NCBI GenBank assembly: GCA_964533275.1
Contig: CAZHJK010000002.1
Coordinates: forward strand, 1 to 64,000
Direction of reading: 5' to 3'
DNA length: 64,000 nt
From: CAZHJK01 sp964533275
GTDB taxonomy: Bacteria > Bacillota > Clostridia > Eubacteriales > Garciellaceae
The notes beneath the pieces are model-generated. The model was not told the origin of the DNA, did no database searches, and was given only the letters and a program-made list of their open reading frames with translations. Shown here one piece after another: positions 17,377 through 26,557 of the stretch (its first letter is position 1; every line of letters starts with the position of its first letter). The translations under genes and the position numbers were made by a program.

Positions 17377-18213
17377 ATGAAATCAAAAATAATAGCAGAT
17401 AGCTGTTGCGATTTAAATAATGATTTAAAAGAAAAAGTTAAAGTAGATTTAGTGCCTTTAACAATAGAAGTAGGAGACATCACCCTTGTGGATGATGAAA
17501 AATTAGATACTCTAGAACTTATACAATTAATGAAAAATAGTTCAAAAGCTCCAAAAACAGCCTGTCCATCCCCAGGGGAGTATATGAAAAGCTTTGAAGA
17601 AGGTGAAAATATATTTGTAGTTACCCTTTCCTCAGCACTTAGTGGGTCTTATAATAGTGCAATGTTAGCTAAAAAAATGTTTCTTGAGCAGATAGAGAAC
17701 AAATTTATTCATGTTTTTGATTCTCTAAGTGCTTCTATAGCTGAAACTCTTATCTCTATTAAACTACATGAGCTAATCGAACAAAATTTAGACAATAATA
17801 CCATTGTTGAAAGGGTAAATCATTATATAAAAGAAATGAAAACCTTTTTTATACTTGAATCACTAGACAATCTTATTAAGGCTGGACGCCTTAGCAAAAT
17901 TAAGGGTAAAATTGCTTCTGTATTAAATATTAAACCTATAATGGGAGAGGATGGAGTAGGTAATATTCGAGAAGTAGAAAAAATTCGAGGTTCTAAAAAG
18001 GCATTCCGACGATTAGCAGAAATAATAGGTGAACAAGAGGGTAAATTCGAAGAAAAGATTATTGGTATTGCTCATTGTAATGCACTTGAAAAGGCTAAAG
18101 AGCTAAAGGATGAAATCCTTAAAAGATATAATTTCAAAGATATCATCATAGTAGAAACAGCAGGTATAAGTACTGTATATGCATACGAAGGCGGAGTAAT
18201 TGTAGCTTTTTAA
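17377..18213 (+). CDS. DegV family fatty-acid-binding protein (first copy)
   Basis: DegV/FakB-type protein of 278 aa, which in Firmicutes presents a fatty acid to the kinase FakA. Motifs: IIADSCCDLNN at the N-terminus, LSSALSGSYNSA in the middle and AGRLSKIKGKIASVLNIKPI, with the basic pair KIRGSKKAF. ATG at 17377 follows AAAGGAG by 7 bases, better than the upstream GTG. It is transcribed away from pbpC and converges on a second DegV gene; the two are clear but distant paralogues. Fatty-acid specificity is unknown. Confidence 0.9.
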   Translation: MKSKIIADSCCDLNNDLKEKVKVDLVPLTIEVGDITLVDDEKLDTLELIQLMKNSSKAPKTACPSPGEYMKSFEEGENIFVVTLSSALSGSYNSAMLAKKMFLEQIENKFIHVFDSLSASIAETLISIKLHELIEQNLDNNTIVERVNHYIKEMKTFFILESLDNLIKAGRLSKIKGKIASVLNIKPIMGEDGVGNIREVEKIRGSKKAFRRLAEIIGEQEGKFEEKIIGIAHCNALEKAKELKDEILKRYNFKDIIIVETAGISTVYAYEGGVIVAF

Positions 18214-18248
18214 AAAAAATAGATAACTACTTATGATAAAGAAAATAT

Positions 18249-18277
18249 AAAGGTCATGGGAAAATCCCATGACCTTT
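18249..18277. terminator. Bidirectional terminator between two degV genes
   Basis: A perfect 13-bp stem AAAGGTCATGGGA / TCCCATGACCTTT around AAA, between convergent genes. Confidence 0.85.
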
Positions 18278-18281
18278 AAGT

Positions 18282-19154
18282 TTATCGATATTGACTAGGA
18301 ATCTCCTTATTCAAGAAAAATAAGGCTAATGTACCTGGACCTGCATGTGCTCCTATAACAGCTCCTATCATGGTCACAACAAAATTCTTACAGCCAAACC
18401 TTTCCTCAATTTGTTGTTTTAAAATCTCTGCTGATTCTAAATCGTCTCCGTGACTAATTCCTATTGTTTGATTGGCTAGTTCTATGCCTCTTTCCTCCAT
18501 AATATCTACCATTCTCTTTATAACCTTTTTTCTTCCTCTAATTTTTTCTAATGGTACTAATTTCCCATCCTCAACATTTAGTATGGGCTTAATATTAAGC
18601 AAGCCTCCTACAAATGCGGTAGTTCGGCTAACTCTTCCTCCCCTATAGAGGTATTCTAAATTGTCAACTGTAAAAATATGCTCAATATGTTCTATATAAA
18701 AATTTATAGCTTCTATAACTTCAGACTTATTTTTCCCATCATTAATTAATTTTATTGCGTGGTTTATAATTAGTCCACATCCAAAGGAAGCAGCCTTAGT
18801 ATCAATTACATCAATATCAAAATCTGGATACTCATCTAACACCTCTCTTTTTGCCATAACGGCTGCTTGATATGTACCAGATAATTCAGAGGAAAAAGCT
18901 ATATAGATACATTTCTCCTTATTTTTAGCATATTCTACAAACAATTCCTTAAAGGTTTTTATGGAAACCTGCGCTGTTTTATAAACAGCTCCATTTCTCA
19001 TATTATTAAATAAATCCATCGAATTTATGGTTACTCCGTCTAAATATTCTTCCTCGTCTATATTTACAAACAAAGGCACCACTTTAATATTAAATTCTTC
19101 TATTAACTTCTTAGGTAGATCAGCTCCACTGTCAGCAATTACTTTAATACCCAT
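18282..19154 (-). CDS. DegV family fatty-acid-binding protein (second copy)
   Basis: Second DegV/FakB-type protein, 290 aa. Motifs: IADSGADLPKKLIEEF, FSSELSGTYQAAVMA, YLYRGGRVSRTTAFVGGLLNIKPI and IRGRKKVIKRM; the C-terminal HAGPGTLALFF loop is typical. Two FakB paralogues with different fatty-acid preference are common in Firmicutes, which fits two genes sharing a terminator here. ATG follows GGGGGAG. Confidence 0.92.
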   Translation of the reverse strand: MGIKVIADSGADLPKKLIEEFNIKVVPLFVNIDEEEYLDGVTINSMDLFNNMRNGAVYKTAQVSIKTFKELFVEYAKNKEKCIYIAFSSELSGTYQAAVMAKREVLDEYPDFDIDVIDTKAASFGCGLIINHAIKLINDGKNKSEVIEAINFYIEHIEHIFTVDNLEYLYRGGRVSRTTAFVGGLLNIKPILNVEDGKLVPLEKIRGRKKVIKRMVDIMEERGIELANQTIGISHGDDLESAEILKQQIEERFGCKNFVVTMIGAVIGAHAGPGTLALFFLNKEIPSQYR

Positions 19155-19211
19155 TATAACTCCCCCTTACATAACTTTCTTTTATTATATTACATCTTGT
19201 ATATAAAAACA

Positions 19212-19733
19212 TTAGATTTTTTCAGGTTCCGGATATTCTTTATCAAATAATTCTATTGTAACTCGCTTCATCATCTCTTCTTCCTTAGGACGATCTTGAT
19301 AATTTTTTTCGACATGAACAATGCGATCCACTTCCTCGATTCCTTGTATAACCCTTCCAAAGGCTGCATATTGTCCATCTAAATGGGGAGAATCCTCATG
19401 CATAATAAAAAATTGTGATCCTGCTGAATCTGGTGCTTGGGATCTTGCCATAGAGATAACACCTCTTTCATGGGCAAGATTATTTTCAAAACCATTAGAA
19501 AAGAATTCTCCCTTAATACTATAACCAGGACCACCCATGCCAGTACCATCTGGATCTCCTCCTTGAATCATAAAGCCTTCAATTACTCTATGAAAAATAG
19601 TCCCATCATAAAAGCTATTTTTCACTAGACTGATAAAATTATTTACAGTATTTGGTGCTACTTCAGGATATAGTTCTATTTTAATTAAACCTCCATTTTC
19701 CATTTCTATAGTTACTATAGGATTTTTCTTCAT
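19212..19733 (-). CDS. Cyclophilin-type peptidyl-prolyl cis-trans isomerase
   Basis: Protein-folding enzyme of the cyclophilin family, 173 aa, cytosolic (no signal). Catalytic surroundings are visible: VKNSFYDGTIFHRVIEGFMIQGGDP with the key Arg in FHRV, RGVISMARSQAPDSAGSQFFI and the DGQYAAFGRVIQG substrate loop. ATG at 19733 is preferred over a TTG six bases upstream because of spacing from AAAGGA. Single gene. Confidence 0.95.
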   Translation of the reverse strand: MKKNPIVTIEMENGGLIKIELYPEVAPNTVNNFISLVKNSFYDGTIFHRVIEGFMIQGGDPDGTGMGGPGYSIKGEFFSNGFENNLAHERGVISMARSQAPDSAGSQFFIMHEDSPHLDGQYAAFGRVIQGIEEVDRIVHVEKNYQDRPKEEEMMKRVTIELFDKEYPEPEKI

Positions 19734-19884
19734 TAACAATCATCCTTTCTTTTATATGGTTAATTATAACATAATTTAATTCTAAATTTTTTATATAGTA
19801 TTCATTTATAAAAATATAATTCAAAACATTCCACTTCTAAATTTAAATTAATTATTAATCATTAGACTTAGTCCTAATCAATAT

Positions 19885-19971
19885 TCATTTATCTATATAT
19901 TTGCGTCCTGAAATAAGCACTAATATCATTCCTATTATTACTAACCAAATAGATTGCCAAATATCACCCAT
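19885..19971 (-). CDS. Small single-pass membrane peptide (28 aa)
   Basis: A 28-codon frame beginning MGDIWQSIWLVIIGMILVLI and ending with a basic-acid tail (GRKYIDK). An excellent GGAGGAATTTT ribosome binding site precedes the ATG, and the composition is one hydrophobic helix, so translation is likely. No function can be assigned. It lies downstream of the HMA-like gene, separated by a palindrome. The remaining ~150 bases toward the cyclophilin gene hold nothing I can identify. Confidence 0.55.
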   Translation of the reverse strand: MGDIWQSIWLVIIGMILVLISGRKYIDK

Positions 19972-19997
19972 AAAATTCCTCCAGTATATAAATGTGT

Positions 19998-20019
19998 AGC
20001 AAGTCCCTAGGGACTTGCT
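19998..20019. repeat. Perfect 22-bp palindrome
   Basis: Arms AGCAAGTCCCT and AGGGACTTGCT with no spacer, between the HMA-like gene and the micro-peptide gene. No U-run on either strand, so it may be a protein binding site or an mRNA-end hairpin rather than a classic terminator. Confidence 0.5.
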
Positions 20020-20042
20020 TTCCCAGTTGCAACAATGTACTT

Positions 20043-20255
20043 TTACATTAGATTATTCTCTTCTAATTTTTTTTGAATTTCTTTTTCTGATACCTTTGTT
20101 TCGTCATAATCAACGGTAATATTTTCAGCATATGGATCTACCCTTATTGAATTAATTCCATCCATTTGATTTATGGTAGACTGATAAAATTGTGCCCTAT
20201 CTTTTAATTCTTTTGAATTACCTGGGTTAGATATAGGAAATTTTTTAGCTTTCAT
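20043..20255 (-). CDS. HMA-fold small protein without metal-binding cysteines
   Basis: A 70-aa protein whose C-terminal 40 residues look like a heavy-metal-associated (CopZ-type) fold: INQMDGINSIRVDPYAENI then TVDYDETKVSEKEIQKKL. The region where CxxC would sit holds no cysteine at all, so copper binding in the usual way is impossible. ATG at 20255 follows AAGGAGGTGATAAAT. Role unknown. Confidence 0.65.
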   Translation of the reverse strand: MKAKKFPISNPGNSKELKDRAQFYQSTINQMDGINSIRVDPYAENITVDYDETKVSEKEIQKKLEENNLM

Positions 20256-20492
20256 ATTTATCACCTCCTTTTCATAGTATTTACAAATATTTGTGGAAAT
20301 TGCATAAATAAATCTTTTTCTTAAACACAAGTTTTTTTCACTCTGTTATTATTTTTTATTAAATATATTTATATATCCCTATAATTTATATTAATTTATC
20401 ATTAATAAATAATCGTAAAAGCATACAAAATATAAAAATATGGTCGATATTATAGTTAAGTGGTATCTTTATTTCTACAAGGGGGATATATT

Positions 20493-22577
20493 ATGGAAAA
20501 TACAGGTTTATCTAAATATGCAAAAATTCAAGAGCAAATAGCACTTGAAAAAACTTATTTTCAACAACTTTTCGATAATTCACCCCAAGGTATTGTAATA
20601 TTAGAACAAAACTTTAATATTATTATGGCTAATGAAGGCTTTTGTAAACTGTTTAAATATGAAATGTCGGAAATAATAGGTAAGAATATAGACGACTTAA
20701 TTGCGCCAAAGGAATTATACAAAGAAGCAGTTGAAATTACAAAGAATGCTTCTAATGGAGAATTTATTAAAAAAGAAGTAGTCAGAAAAACTAAAAATAA
20801 TATACTTAAACATTTTTCTGTTCTTGCTTACCCTATAATACGCGAAAATTTACAAATCGGTATATATGCAATATATGATGATATTACAAAGAAAAAACAG
20901 CATGAAGAAAAATTGAAATTATTTGCAAGTGTATTAGAAAATAATACTGAGGGAGTTATTATTACTGATAAAAATGGTAAAATTACTTGGATTAATCAAG
21001 CTTTTAGTACCATCACTGGTTATAACTTAGAGGAAATAGAGGGTAAAAATCCGAGTTTGCTTCAATCTGGAATTCATACTAAAACTTTTTATAAAAATAT
21101 GTGGAATAATATAATAAATAAGGGTTACTGGAAAGGAGAAATATGGAATAAGAATAAATATAACAAAATTTATCCTCAAAAAATCAATATATTTTCAATA
21201 GGAAATGAAAATAATATTTCTAATATAGTGGGTATTATAACTGATATTACTAAAGAAAAGGAAAAAGAAGAAAAAATTTATGAATTAGCCTATCGGGATA
21301 GTCTCACTGGATTATATAACCGTGAAAGCTTTAATAAGATACTAACCGAATCAATAAAAAAAGCTAATAAAAATCAAAGTAAAATGGCTTTATTATTTTT
21401 AGATTTAAATGGCTTTAAAAAAATTAATGATAATTTAGGCCATTCTATGGGTGATAATTTATTAAAGGTAATCGCAAATAATCTTAACCTTATCCTAGGA
21501 GAAAAAATTATTATTGCACGTATTGGAGGAGATGAATTTACAGTATTAATAGATAATTACACCCATATGAATGAAATTGTGACGGTTATTAAAAAAATTA
21601 AACGCTCATTTGTATCACCTTGGATATTTGATAATTATAAATTTTATTTATCTACTAGTATTGGCATATCACTTTATCCAGATCATGGTATAGACAGTGA
21701 TACATTAATTTGCAAGGCAGATTTGGCTATGTATAAGGCAAAGGAAAGTGGAAGTTCTAGTCAATATATATTTTATTCTCCTTCTATGAGTGAAAAAACC
21801 CAGGAAGAATTTTTAATTGAAAACAATTTGCGTAATGCATTACGCCAGAAAGAATTTACAATACATTATCAGCCCATTATTGACATAAAAACAAATAGTA
21901 TTATTGGTGCTGAGGCATTACTTAGATGGAACAACAAGTCAAATCTAGGAATAGTTTGTCCTAAGAAATTTATACCTATTGCAGAAAAATGTGGTTTAAT
22001 AATACCCATAGGTGAATGGATATTACGGGAAGCATGTATACAAAATGCTAAATGGATAAAATTAGGTTTACCTCCATTATTTATTTCAGTTAATGTTTCA
22101 ATTAAACAATTACAACAGAGAGATTTTCTTAATATGCTTTCAAATATTTTAAAGGAAGTGGAAATGGATGCAGAATATCTTGTTTTAGATATTACTGAAA
22201 ACTTCTTTATGAAAGATATCAAAAATATGCTTCCACATCTTGATGGTTTAAACTCATTGGGTGTACGAATATCCATAGATGATTTTGGTACTGGCTTTTC
22301 TTGTCTTAGTAAATTAGCAAATTTAGAAATTGATGCACTAAAGATAGACCAAAGTTTTATAAATAATATAGATGATCCAAATAACATCACAATTATTTCA
22401 GCAATTATTTCACTGGCAAAATGCTTAAATTTAAAAGTTGTTGCAGAGGGTGTTGATACGGATAGTCAATTAAAATTTCTAAAAGAATATAATTGTGATA
22501 TGATGCAAGGCCATTTATACAGCCCTCCTGTACCCAGTCAAATTTTTGAGAAGCTTTTAAAACAAAATCTTAAATAA
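20493..22577 (+). CDS. PAS-PAS-GGDEF-EAL cyclic-di-GMP protein
   Basis: Makes and/or degrades cyclic di-GMP, 694 aa. Two PAS domains (about 20-135 and 145-255) precede GGDEF (signature at 345-349, intact) and EAL (EAL at 474-476). The EAL metal and catalytic residues look complete: NVSIKQL, DITENFF, IDDFGTGFS, LKID, VAEGV. The residues five before GGDEF are GEKI, so the usual RxxD product-inhibition site is missing. No membrane segment or signal peptide, so it is cytosolic. ATG at 20493 follows AAGGGGGATATATT. Stands alone with its own terminator. Which activity dominates cannot be read from sequence. Confidence 0.93.
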   Translation: MENTGLSKYAKIQEQIALEKTYFQQLFDNSPQGIVILEQNFNIIMANEGFCKLFKYEMSEIIGKNIDDLIAPKELYKEAVEITKNASNGEFIKKEVVRKTKNNILKHFSVLAYPIIRENLQIGIYAIYDDITKKKQHEEKLKLFASVLENNTEGVIITDKNGKITWINQAFSTITGYNLEEIEGKNPSLLQSGIHTKTFYKNMWNNIINKGYWKGEIWNKNKYNKIYPQKINIFSIGNENNISNIVGIITDITKEKEKEEKIYELAYRDSLTGLYNRESFNKILTESIKKANKNQSKMALLFLDLNGFKKINDNLGHSMGDNLLKVIANNLNLILGEKIIIARIGGDEFTVLIDNYTHMNEIVTVIKKIKRSFVSPWIFDNYKFYLSTSIGISLYPDHGIDSDTLICKADLAMYKAKESGSSSQYIFYSPSMSEKTQEEFLIENNLRNALRQKEFTIHYQPIIDIKTNSIIGAEALLRWNNKSNLGIVCPKKFIPIAEKCGLIIPIGEWILREACIQNAKWIKLGLPPLFISVNVSIKQLQQRDFLNMLSNILKEVEMDAEYLVLDITENFFMKDIKNMLPHLDGLNSLGVRISIDDFGTGFSCLSKLANLEIDALKIDQSFINNIDDPNNITIISAIISLAKCLNLKVVAEGVDTDSQLKFLKEYNCDMMQGHLYSPPVPSQIFEKLLKQNLK

Positions 22578-22668
22578 ACCTTCTTAAATTACCTTTATCA
22601 CTAATTAGCATAATATGGTTATACATAAAATTTGGTGTGAAGATTCTATTACATAAATTATAATTTTA

Positions 22669-22703
22669 AAAAAGTTTCTAGGAGTAATTCCTAGAAACTT
22701 TTT
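22669..22703. terminator. Bidirectional terminator
   Basis: A perfect 15-bp stem (22669-22683 with 22689-22703) with A- and T-runs at the ends, between the convergent GGDEF-EAL gene and the ABC permease gene. Confidence 0.9.
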
Positions 22704-22720
22704 ATATATTTCTATTGTAT

Positions 22721-24325
22721 CTAAATCGAGATATCTCTAAACATTTTTACAAACACCTTATATACTAGGTATCTTGATATGAAAAATAAAACTAAAAATA
22801 TACAAGAAAATAAAATCATTAATGAACTAGAACCAAGAGCCTTAGCAATAATTGCTATTAAATATACTAAACCTCCTAATGCCACCCTAATAGCCAAGGA
22901 AATCATCACATTCATATTATTTTTTACAGCAGCAGTAGGATGTGTCCAATCAAGCATAGGACGATAAATGTTTATGATTATATCTATTGTTGATAAGAAT
23001 AAAGTTAAAGAAACACATGCCATAATCCCCAATAAAACCTGTATTAATGAAAAATTTAATAATATTATACTGACAATTGCTAATATTAATGATCCTAATA
23101 TAGAAATCATAATAGTTGTAATGACTCTATATTTAATATTATCTTGTAAGCTTATAGGTAATATTTTTGTTTCCCAAAAGCTTTTTCCCTCTCGTGTTAT
23201 AGCCGTAGCTGAATTACTTCCTATAATTGCCGGTGAAGATATAATGCCTGCAAAGATAAATACCCTATATGGATCAAGCAGTGGTGAATTTAAGGTCTGT
23301 AGGGATACTTCCCCTGTAAAGTACATAATACCGAACATTAATATAGGGACAATCATAATTAAAAAGGTATTTAAGAAAAATGTTGGATTAGAAATAATAA
23401 TCAAAATATGTCGTCTAATAAGCTGATAGCCAATACTTCTTTTTTTATAATAAATACTTCCCTGCTTTATGCCTATGCTACCCTGCTGATTAAAGGACAA
23501 CATTGCCTTTCTGTATAGAACTTTAGATAAAAATTGAAGAATTAAAATCAATAGTATGTTTAGTCCAAAAAATAGCAAGGTATCAATCATTGATCCCTGT
23601 ACCATGTTTGTTATCCAAATACTAGGTGGAAATCCCTTACCTACTAAATTTAGAATTCCATCTGATTGAGCTAAAAGTTGCTGTATACCTTCAGGGTCCG
23701 ATTGAAACCTAGTTAAAGCTAATTGCAATCCAATTATTACAGCTAATAGAAGTATACTTCCCAATATGGAAAATAAGTTTCTTCTTTTACTACCAGATAT
23801 AAATCTCATTATTGGAAGGATTATTATTGTAGCTATTACTAAGGGTAAAATAGGTGAGGTAATAAAAGTAATCATTCCTAGAATAAATAATAATAAACTA
23901 CCATTGCTATTAATGATATAAATAGCTAAGGCTGGTCCGAATATAAATCCACTCACAGCTAAGAGATAAATATAAATAGCTGATAATTTGGAAAAAACAA
24001 TAGTACTTTCTGTAATTGGTAATGATGATAAAAATGTAATATCCTTCGAATAAAAAAATATAGAAATAATAAAGGGAAGTGCCGTAAATAACATTGCCAT
24101 CACAGCTGCAATATACATAAATGTAATCAATAGCTGAGGATAGCCCAACATAGCAACAGGAGTATATAAGCTTTGGGATAATTGAATAGAGGGCAACAAT
24201 AACATGGCTGCGACAAAGATCAACAATATCTTTCCAATATTACCGCCTCTAAGATTTAACCCACTCACATACCTACTAATAAAATCCTTTAATTGTAATT
24301 TTGTTAATGATATAAATTTATTCAT
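22721..24325 (-). CDS. ABC-2 type exporter membrane subunit
   Basis: A 534-aa protein with about a dozen membrane segments, the permease partner of the ATPase just upstream. Recognisable features are FFYSKDITFLSSLPITESTI and ITREGKSFWETKILPIS, seen in putative ABC-2 exporter permeases of Firmicutes. Substrate unknown. The ATG overlaps the stop of the ATPase gene (ATGAATAA arrangement, 8 bases), with GGAGATGAC as ribosome binding site, so the pair is translationally coupled. Confidence 0.82.
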   Translation of the reverse strand: MNKFISLTKLQLKDFISRYVSGLNLRGGNIGKILLIFVAAMLLLPSIQLSQSLYTPVAMLGYPQLLITFMYIAAVMAMLFTALPFIISIFFYSKDITFLSSLPITESTIVFSKLSAIYIYLLAVSGFIFGPALAIYIINSNGSLLLFILGMITFITSPILPLVIATIIILPIMRFISGSKRRNLFSILGSILLLAVIIGLQLALTRFQSDPEGIQQLLAQSDGILNLVGKGFPPSIWITNMVQGSMIDTLLFFGLNILLILILQFLSKVLYRKAMLSFNQQGSIGIKQGSIYYKKRSIGYQLIRRHILIIISNPTFFLNTFLIMIVPILMFGIMYFTGEVSLQTLNSPLLDPYRVFIFAGIISSPAIIGSNSATAITREGKSFWETKILPISLQDNIKYRVITTIMISILGSLILAIVSIILLNFSLIQVLLGIMACVSLTLFLSTIDIIINIYRPMLDWTHPTAAVKNNMNVMISLAIRVALGGLVYLIAIIAKALGSSSLMILFSCIFLVLFFISRYLVYKVFVKMFRDISI

Positions 24326-25037
24326 CTTTAGTCATCTCCAAGAAAATTTGCTCCAATGTAGAATCCGTATTTCTCTTTATATTCTCTAGTGTATCACATA
24401 CTACTAAATTTCCTCTATTGATTATTGCAACCCTATGGCATAAATTTTCTACAACCTCTAAAACATGGGATGAAAAAAATACGGTTCCACCCCTATCACA
24501 ATGCTCCTTCATTATATCCTTTAATATCTTAGCTGATTGTGGGTCCAATCCAACCATAGGTTCATCTAATATAAATAGCTTGGGGTTAGGTATTAGGGCA
24601 CCTGATACCAACAACTTTTGCTTCATACCATGGGAATATGAATTTATTGTTTGCCCTAATGCTGAATAAATCTGGAAATCCTTCGTGTATCTTTCAATTC
24701 TTTGTTTCCTATCCTCTACTGATATATCATACATATCTGCGATAAAGTTTAAATAGTCTATACCCTTAATTGCATCAAAAATAGCAGGATGATCGGGAAC
24801 AAAGGTGAAATTTTTCTTAGCTCTAATAGCATTTTTTTCAATATCTACCCCATTAATTGTTATTTCTCCCTGGCTAGGTGATAGTATACCTGCAATCATC
24901 TTAATGGTTGTTGTTTTACCTGCGCCATTAGGCCCTATAAACCCAATTATTTCTCCTTCTTTTACATCTAAATTCAAATTATTAACTGCTTTTTTCTTGC
25001 CATCATAGCTTTTACTTATATTTTTTAATGAAAGCAT
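24318..25037 (-). CDS. ABC exporter ATP-binding subunit
   Basis: ATPase of a two-gene exporter, 239 aa. Walker A GPNGAGKTTT, signature SHGMKQKL (variant of LSGGQ), Walker B LFILDEPMVGLDP and the switch histidine in FFSSHVLEVVE. ATG at 25037 follows GGGGAGAGGC; a longer reading has no ribosome binding site. Similar ATPases export antibiotics, lipids or act in natrium export, but nothing here decides the substrate. Confidence 0.9.
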   Translation of the reverse strand: MLSLKNISKSYDGKKKAVNNLNLDVKEGEIIGFIGPNGAGKTTTIKMIAGILSPSQGEITINGVDIEKNAIRAKKNFTFVPDHPAIFDAIKGIDYLNFIADMYDISVEDRKQRIERYTKDFQIYSALGQTINSYSHGMKQKLLVSGALIPNPKLFILDEPMVGLDPQSAKILKDIMKEHCDRGGTVFFSSHVLEVVENLCHRVAIINRGNLVVCDTLENIKRNTDSTLEQIFLEMTKDE

Positions 25038-25146
25038 CAAGCCTCTCCCCTCTTTTAATAAAATTTTTACAATTAATAGCATTCTATTTTTATTACTCTT
25101 TTTCCTTCTTTTTTTATTTTATAGAATAAATCAATTTAACACAAGA

Positions 25147-25183
25147 AATAAGCATCTGATTTTAAAATCATCAGATGCTTATT
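25147..25183 (-). terminator. Terminator of the spoVA operon
   Basis: A 14-bp stem (25147-25160 with 25170-25183), two bases past the spoVAE stop, followed on the minus strand by T-rich sequence. Confidence 0.85.
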
Positions 25184-25184
25184 A

Positions 25185-25538
25185 TTAACCCTTGGGTCGG
25201 AAAAACAAAGACGCAATAAAGGCAAAAATAATTGCTGCTGATACTCCAGCACTTGTAATATCAAAAATTCCTGTTAACACTCCCACAAGCCCACTTCCTT
25301 CGTATTCCTTCATTGCACCCTTTAACAATGAATTACCAAAACTACTTATAGGAACACTGGCACCTGCACCAGCAAATTTAATAATAGGATCATACCAACC
25401 AAGTCCACCTAGTATTGCCCCACTTACAACCAAAATTGCTGTTGTATGAGCAGGTGTAAGTCTAAAGACATCCATCATTATTTGTCCAATAACACAAATT
25501 CCACCGCCAACAATAAACGCCCAAAAAAATTTTTCCAT
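25185..25538 (-). CDS. spoVAE: Stage V sporulation protein AE (SpoVAEb type)
   Basis: Membrane subunit of the SpoVA channel that moves dipicolinic acid into the developing spore and out at germination. 117 aa with about four membrane segments; TPAHTTAILVVSGAILGGL and FAGAGASVPISSFGNSL are family signatures. It is the last gene of the three-gene set spoVAC-spoVAD-spoVAE, the minimal set found in clostridia. Strong GGAGGAATTAAT before the ATG. Confidence 0.95.
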   Translation of the reverse strand: MEKFFWAFIVGGGICVIGQIMMDVFRLTPAHTTAILVVSGAILGGLGWYDPIIKFAGAGASVPISSFGNSLLKGAMKEYEGSGLVGVLTGIFDITSAGVSAAIIFAFIASLFFRPKG

Positions 25539-25555
25539 ATTAATTCCTCCTTTCC

Positions 25556-26557
25556 CTACATCTCTATAGACACTGCATGCGCTATACAGGGAATAGACTC
25601 TTTTTGCTGATATGAAAGGGGAGACAATAGAGCTCCTGTAGCAATGACTAATAGTTTTTTAAGCTCACCCCTTCGCATTCTATTAAGCAAATGCCCATAG
25701 GTTACTGTGGCAGAGGAGGCACAACCACTTGCTCCTGCAAAAACCTGTTGATCTTTTTTATAAATTAGCAGTCCACAATCATTAAATATATCAGCTGGCA
25801 TGTTTAATCCATCCTTTTGTAATAATTCACTTGTAATTGAGTGCCCTATTTCTCCTAAATCTCCTGTTACGATTAAATCATAGTAAGATGGTTCTATAGA
25901 TAGCTCTTTAAAATGTGCCAAAATTGTATCTACTGCTGCTGGAGCCATTGCAACACCCATATTAAATGGATCAGTAATCCCAGTATCAACTATCTTACCT
26001 ATAGTAGCTGAGGTTACCCTAGGACCTTCTCCATTCTGTCCTAATAATGCTGTACCCGCTCCTGTAACAGTCCACTGAGCAGTTGGTGGCTTTTGACCTC
26101 CATATTCAGTTGGATAGCGATATTGTTTTTCTGCAGCCGCATTATGACTAGAGGCACCTGCTATCATATAATTTGCAGCCTTACTGTTAACCATTAGAGC
26201 TGCTAGAGCTAAACCTTCCATTGAGGAAGAGCAGGCACCATATATTCCTAAAAAAGGTTTACCTAAGGTGCGCGCTGCAAAGGTACTTGAAATAATTTGA
26301 TTAAGTAAATCTCCACTTATAAAAAATTCAACATCCTCCTTACTCAATCCACTTTTTTCTATAACCTTATCACAGGCTTGTTCTAATAATTTTTTCTCTG
26401 CCTTCTCAAAACTATCCTGCCCTAACCAGATATCATCATTTAAAATATCAAAATCCTCCGCTAAGGCACCCTGGGCTTCAAAGGGTCCACCTACTGCCGC
26501 AGATGCAAGGATTACAGGCTTTGATTCAAATATCCAGGTTTGTTTACCCTTTAGCAT
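25556..26557 (-). CDS. spoVAD: Stage V sporulation protein AD
   Basis: Dipicolinic-acid-binding protein of the SpoVA complex, 333 aa, with a thiolase-like fold: GIYGACSSSMEGLALAALM, YMIAGASSHNAAAEKQYRYP, VTGDLGEIGHS and GASGCASSATVTYGH. Length and order are normal. Start ATG lies directly after the spoVAC stop, and the GGGGG ribosome binding site is inside the spoVAC end. Soluble, expected at the inner spore membrane. Confidence 0.96.
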   Translation of the reverse strand: MLKGKQTWIFESKPVILASAAVGGPFEAQGALAEDFDILNDDIWLGQDSFEKAEKKLLEQACDKVIEKSGLSKEDVEFFISGDLLNQIISSTFAARTLGKPFLGIYGACSSSMEGLALAALMVNSKAANYMIAGASSHNAAAEKQYRYPTEYGGQKPPTAQWTVTGAGTALLGQNGEGPRVTSATIGKIVDTGITDPFNMGVAMAPAAVDTILAHFKELSIEPSYYDLIVTGDLGEIGHSITSELLQKDGLNMPADIFNDCGLLIYKKDQQVFAGASGCASSATVTYGHLLNRMRRGELKKLLVIATGALLSPLSYQQKESIPCIAHAVSIEM

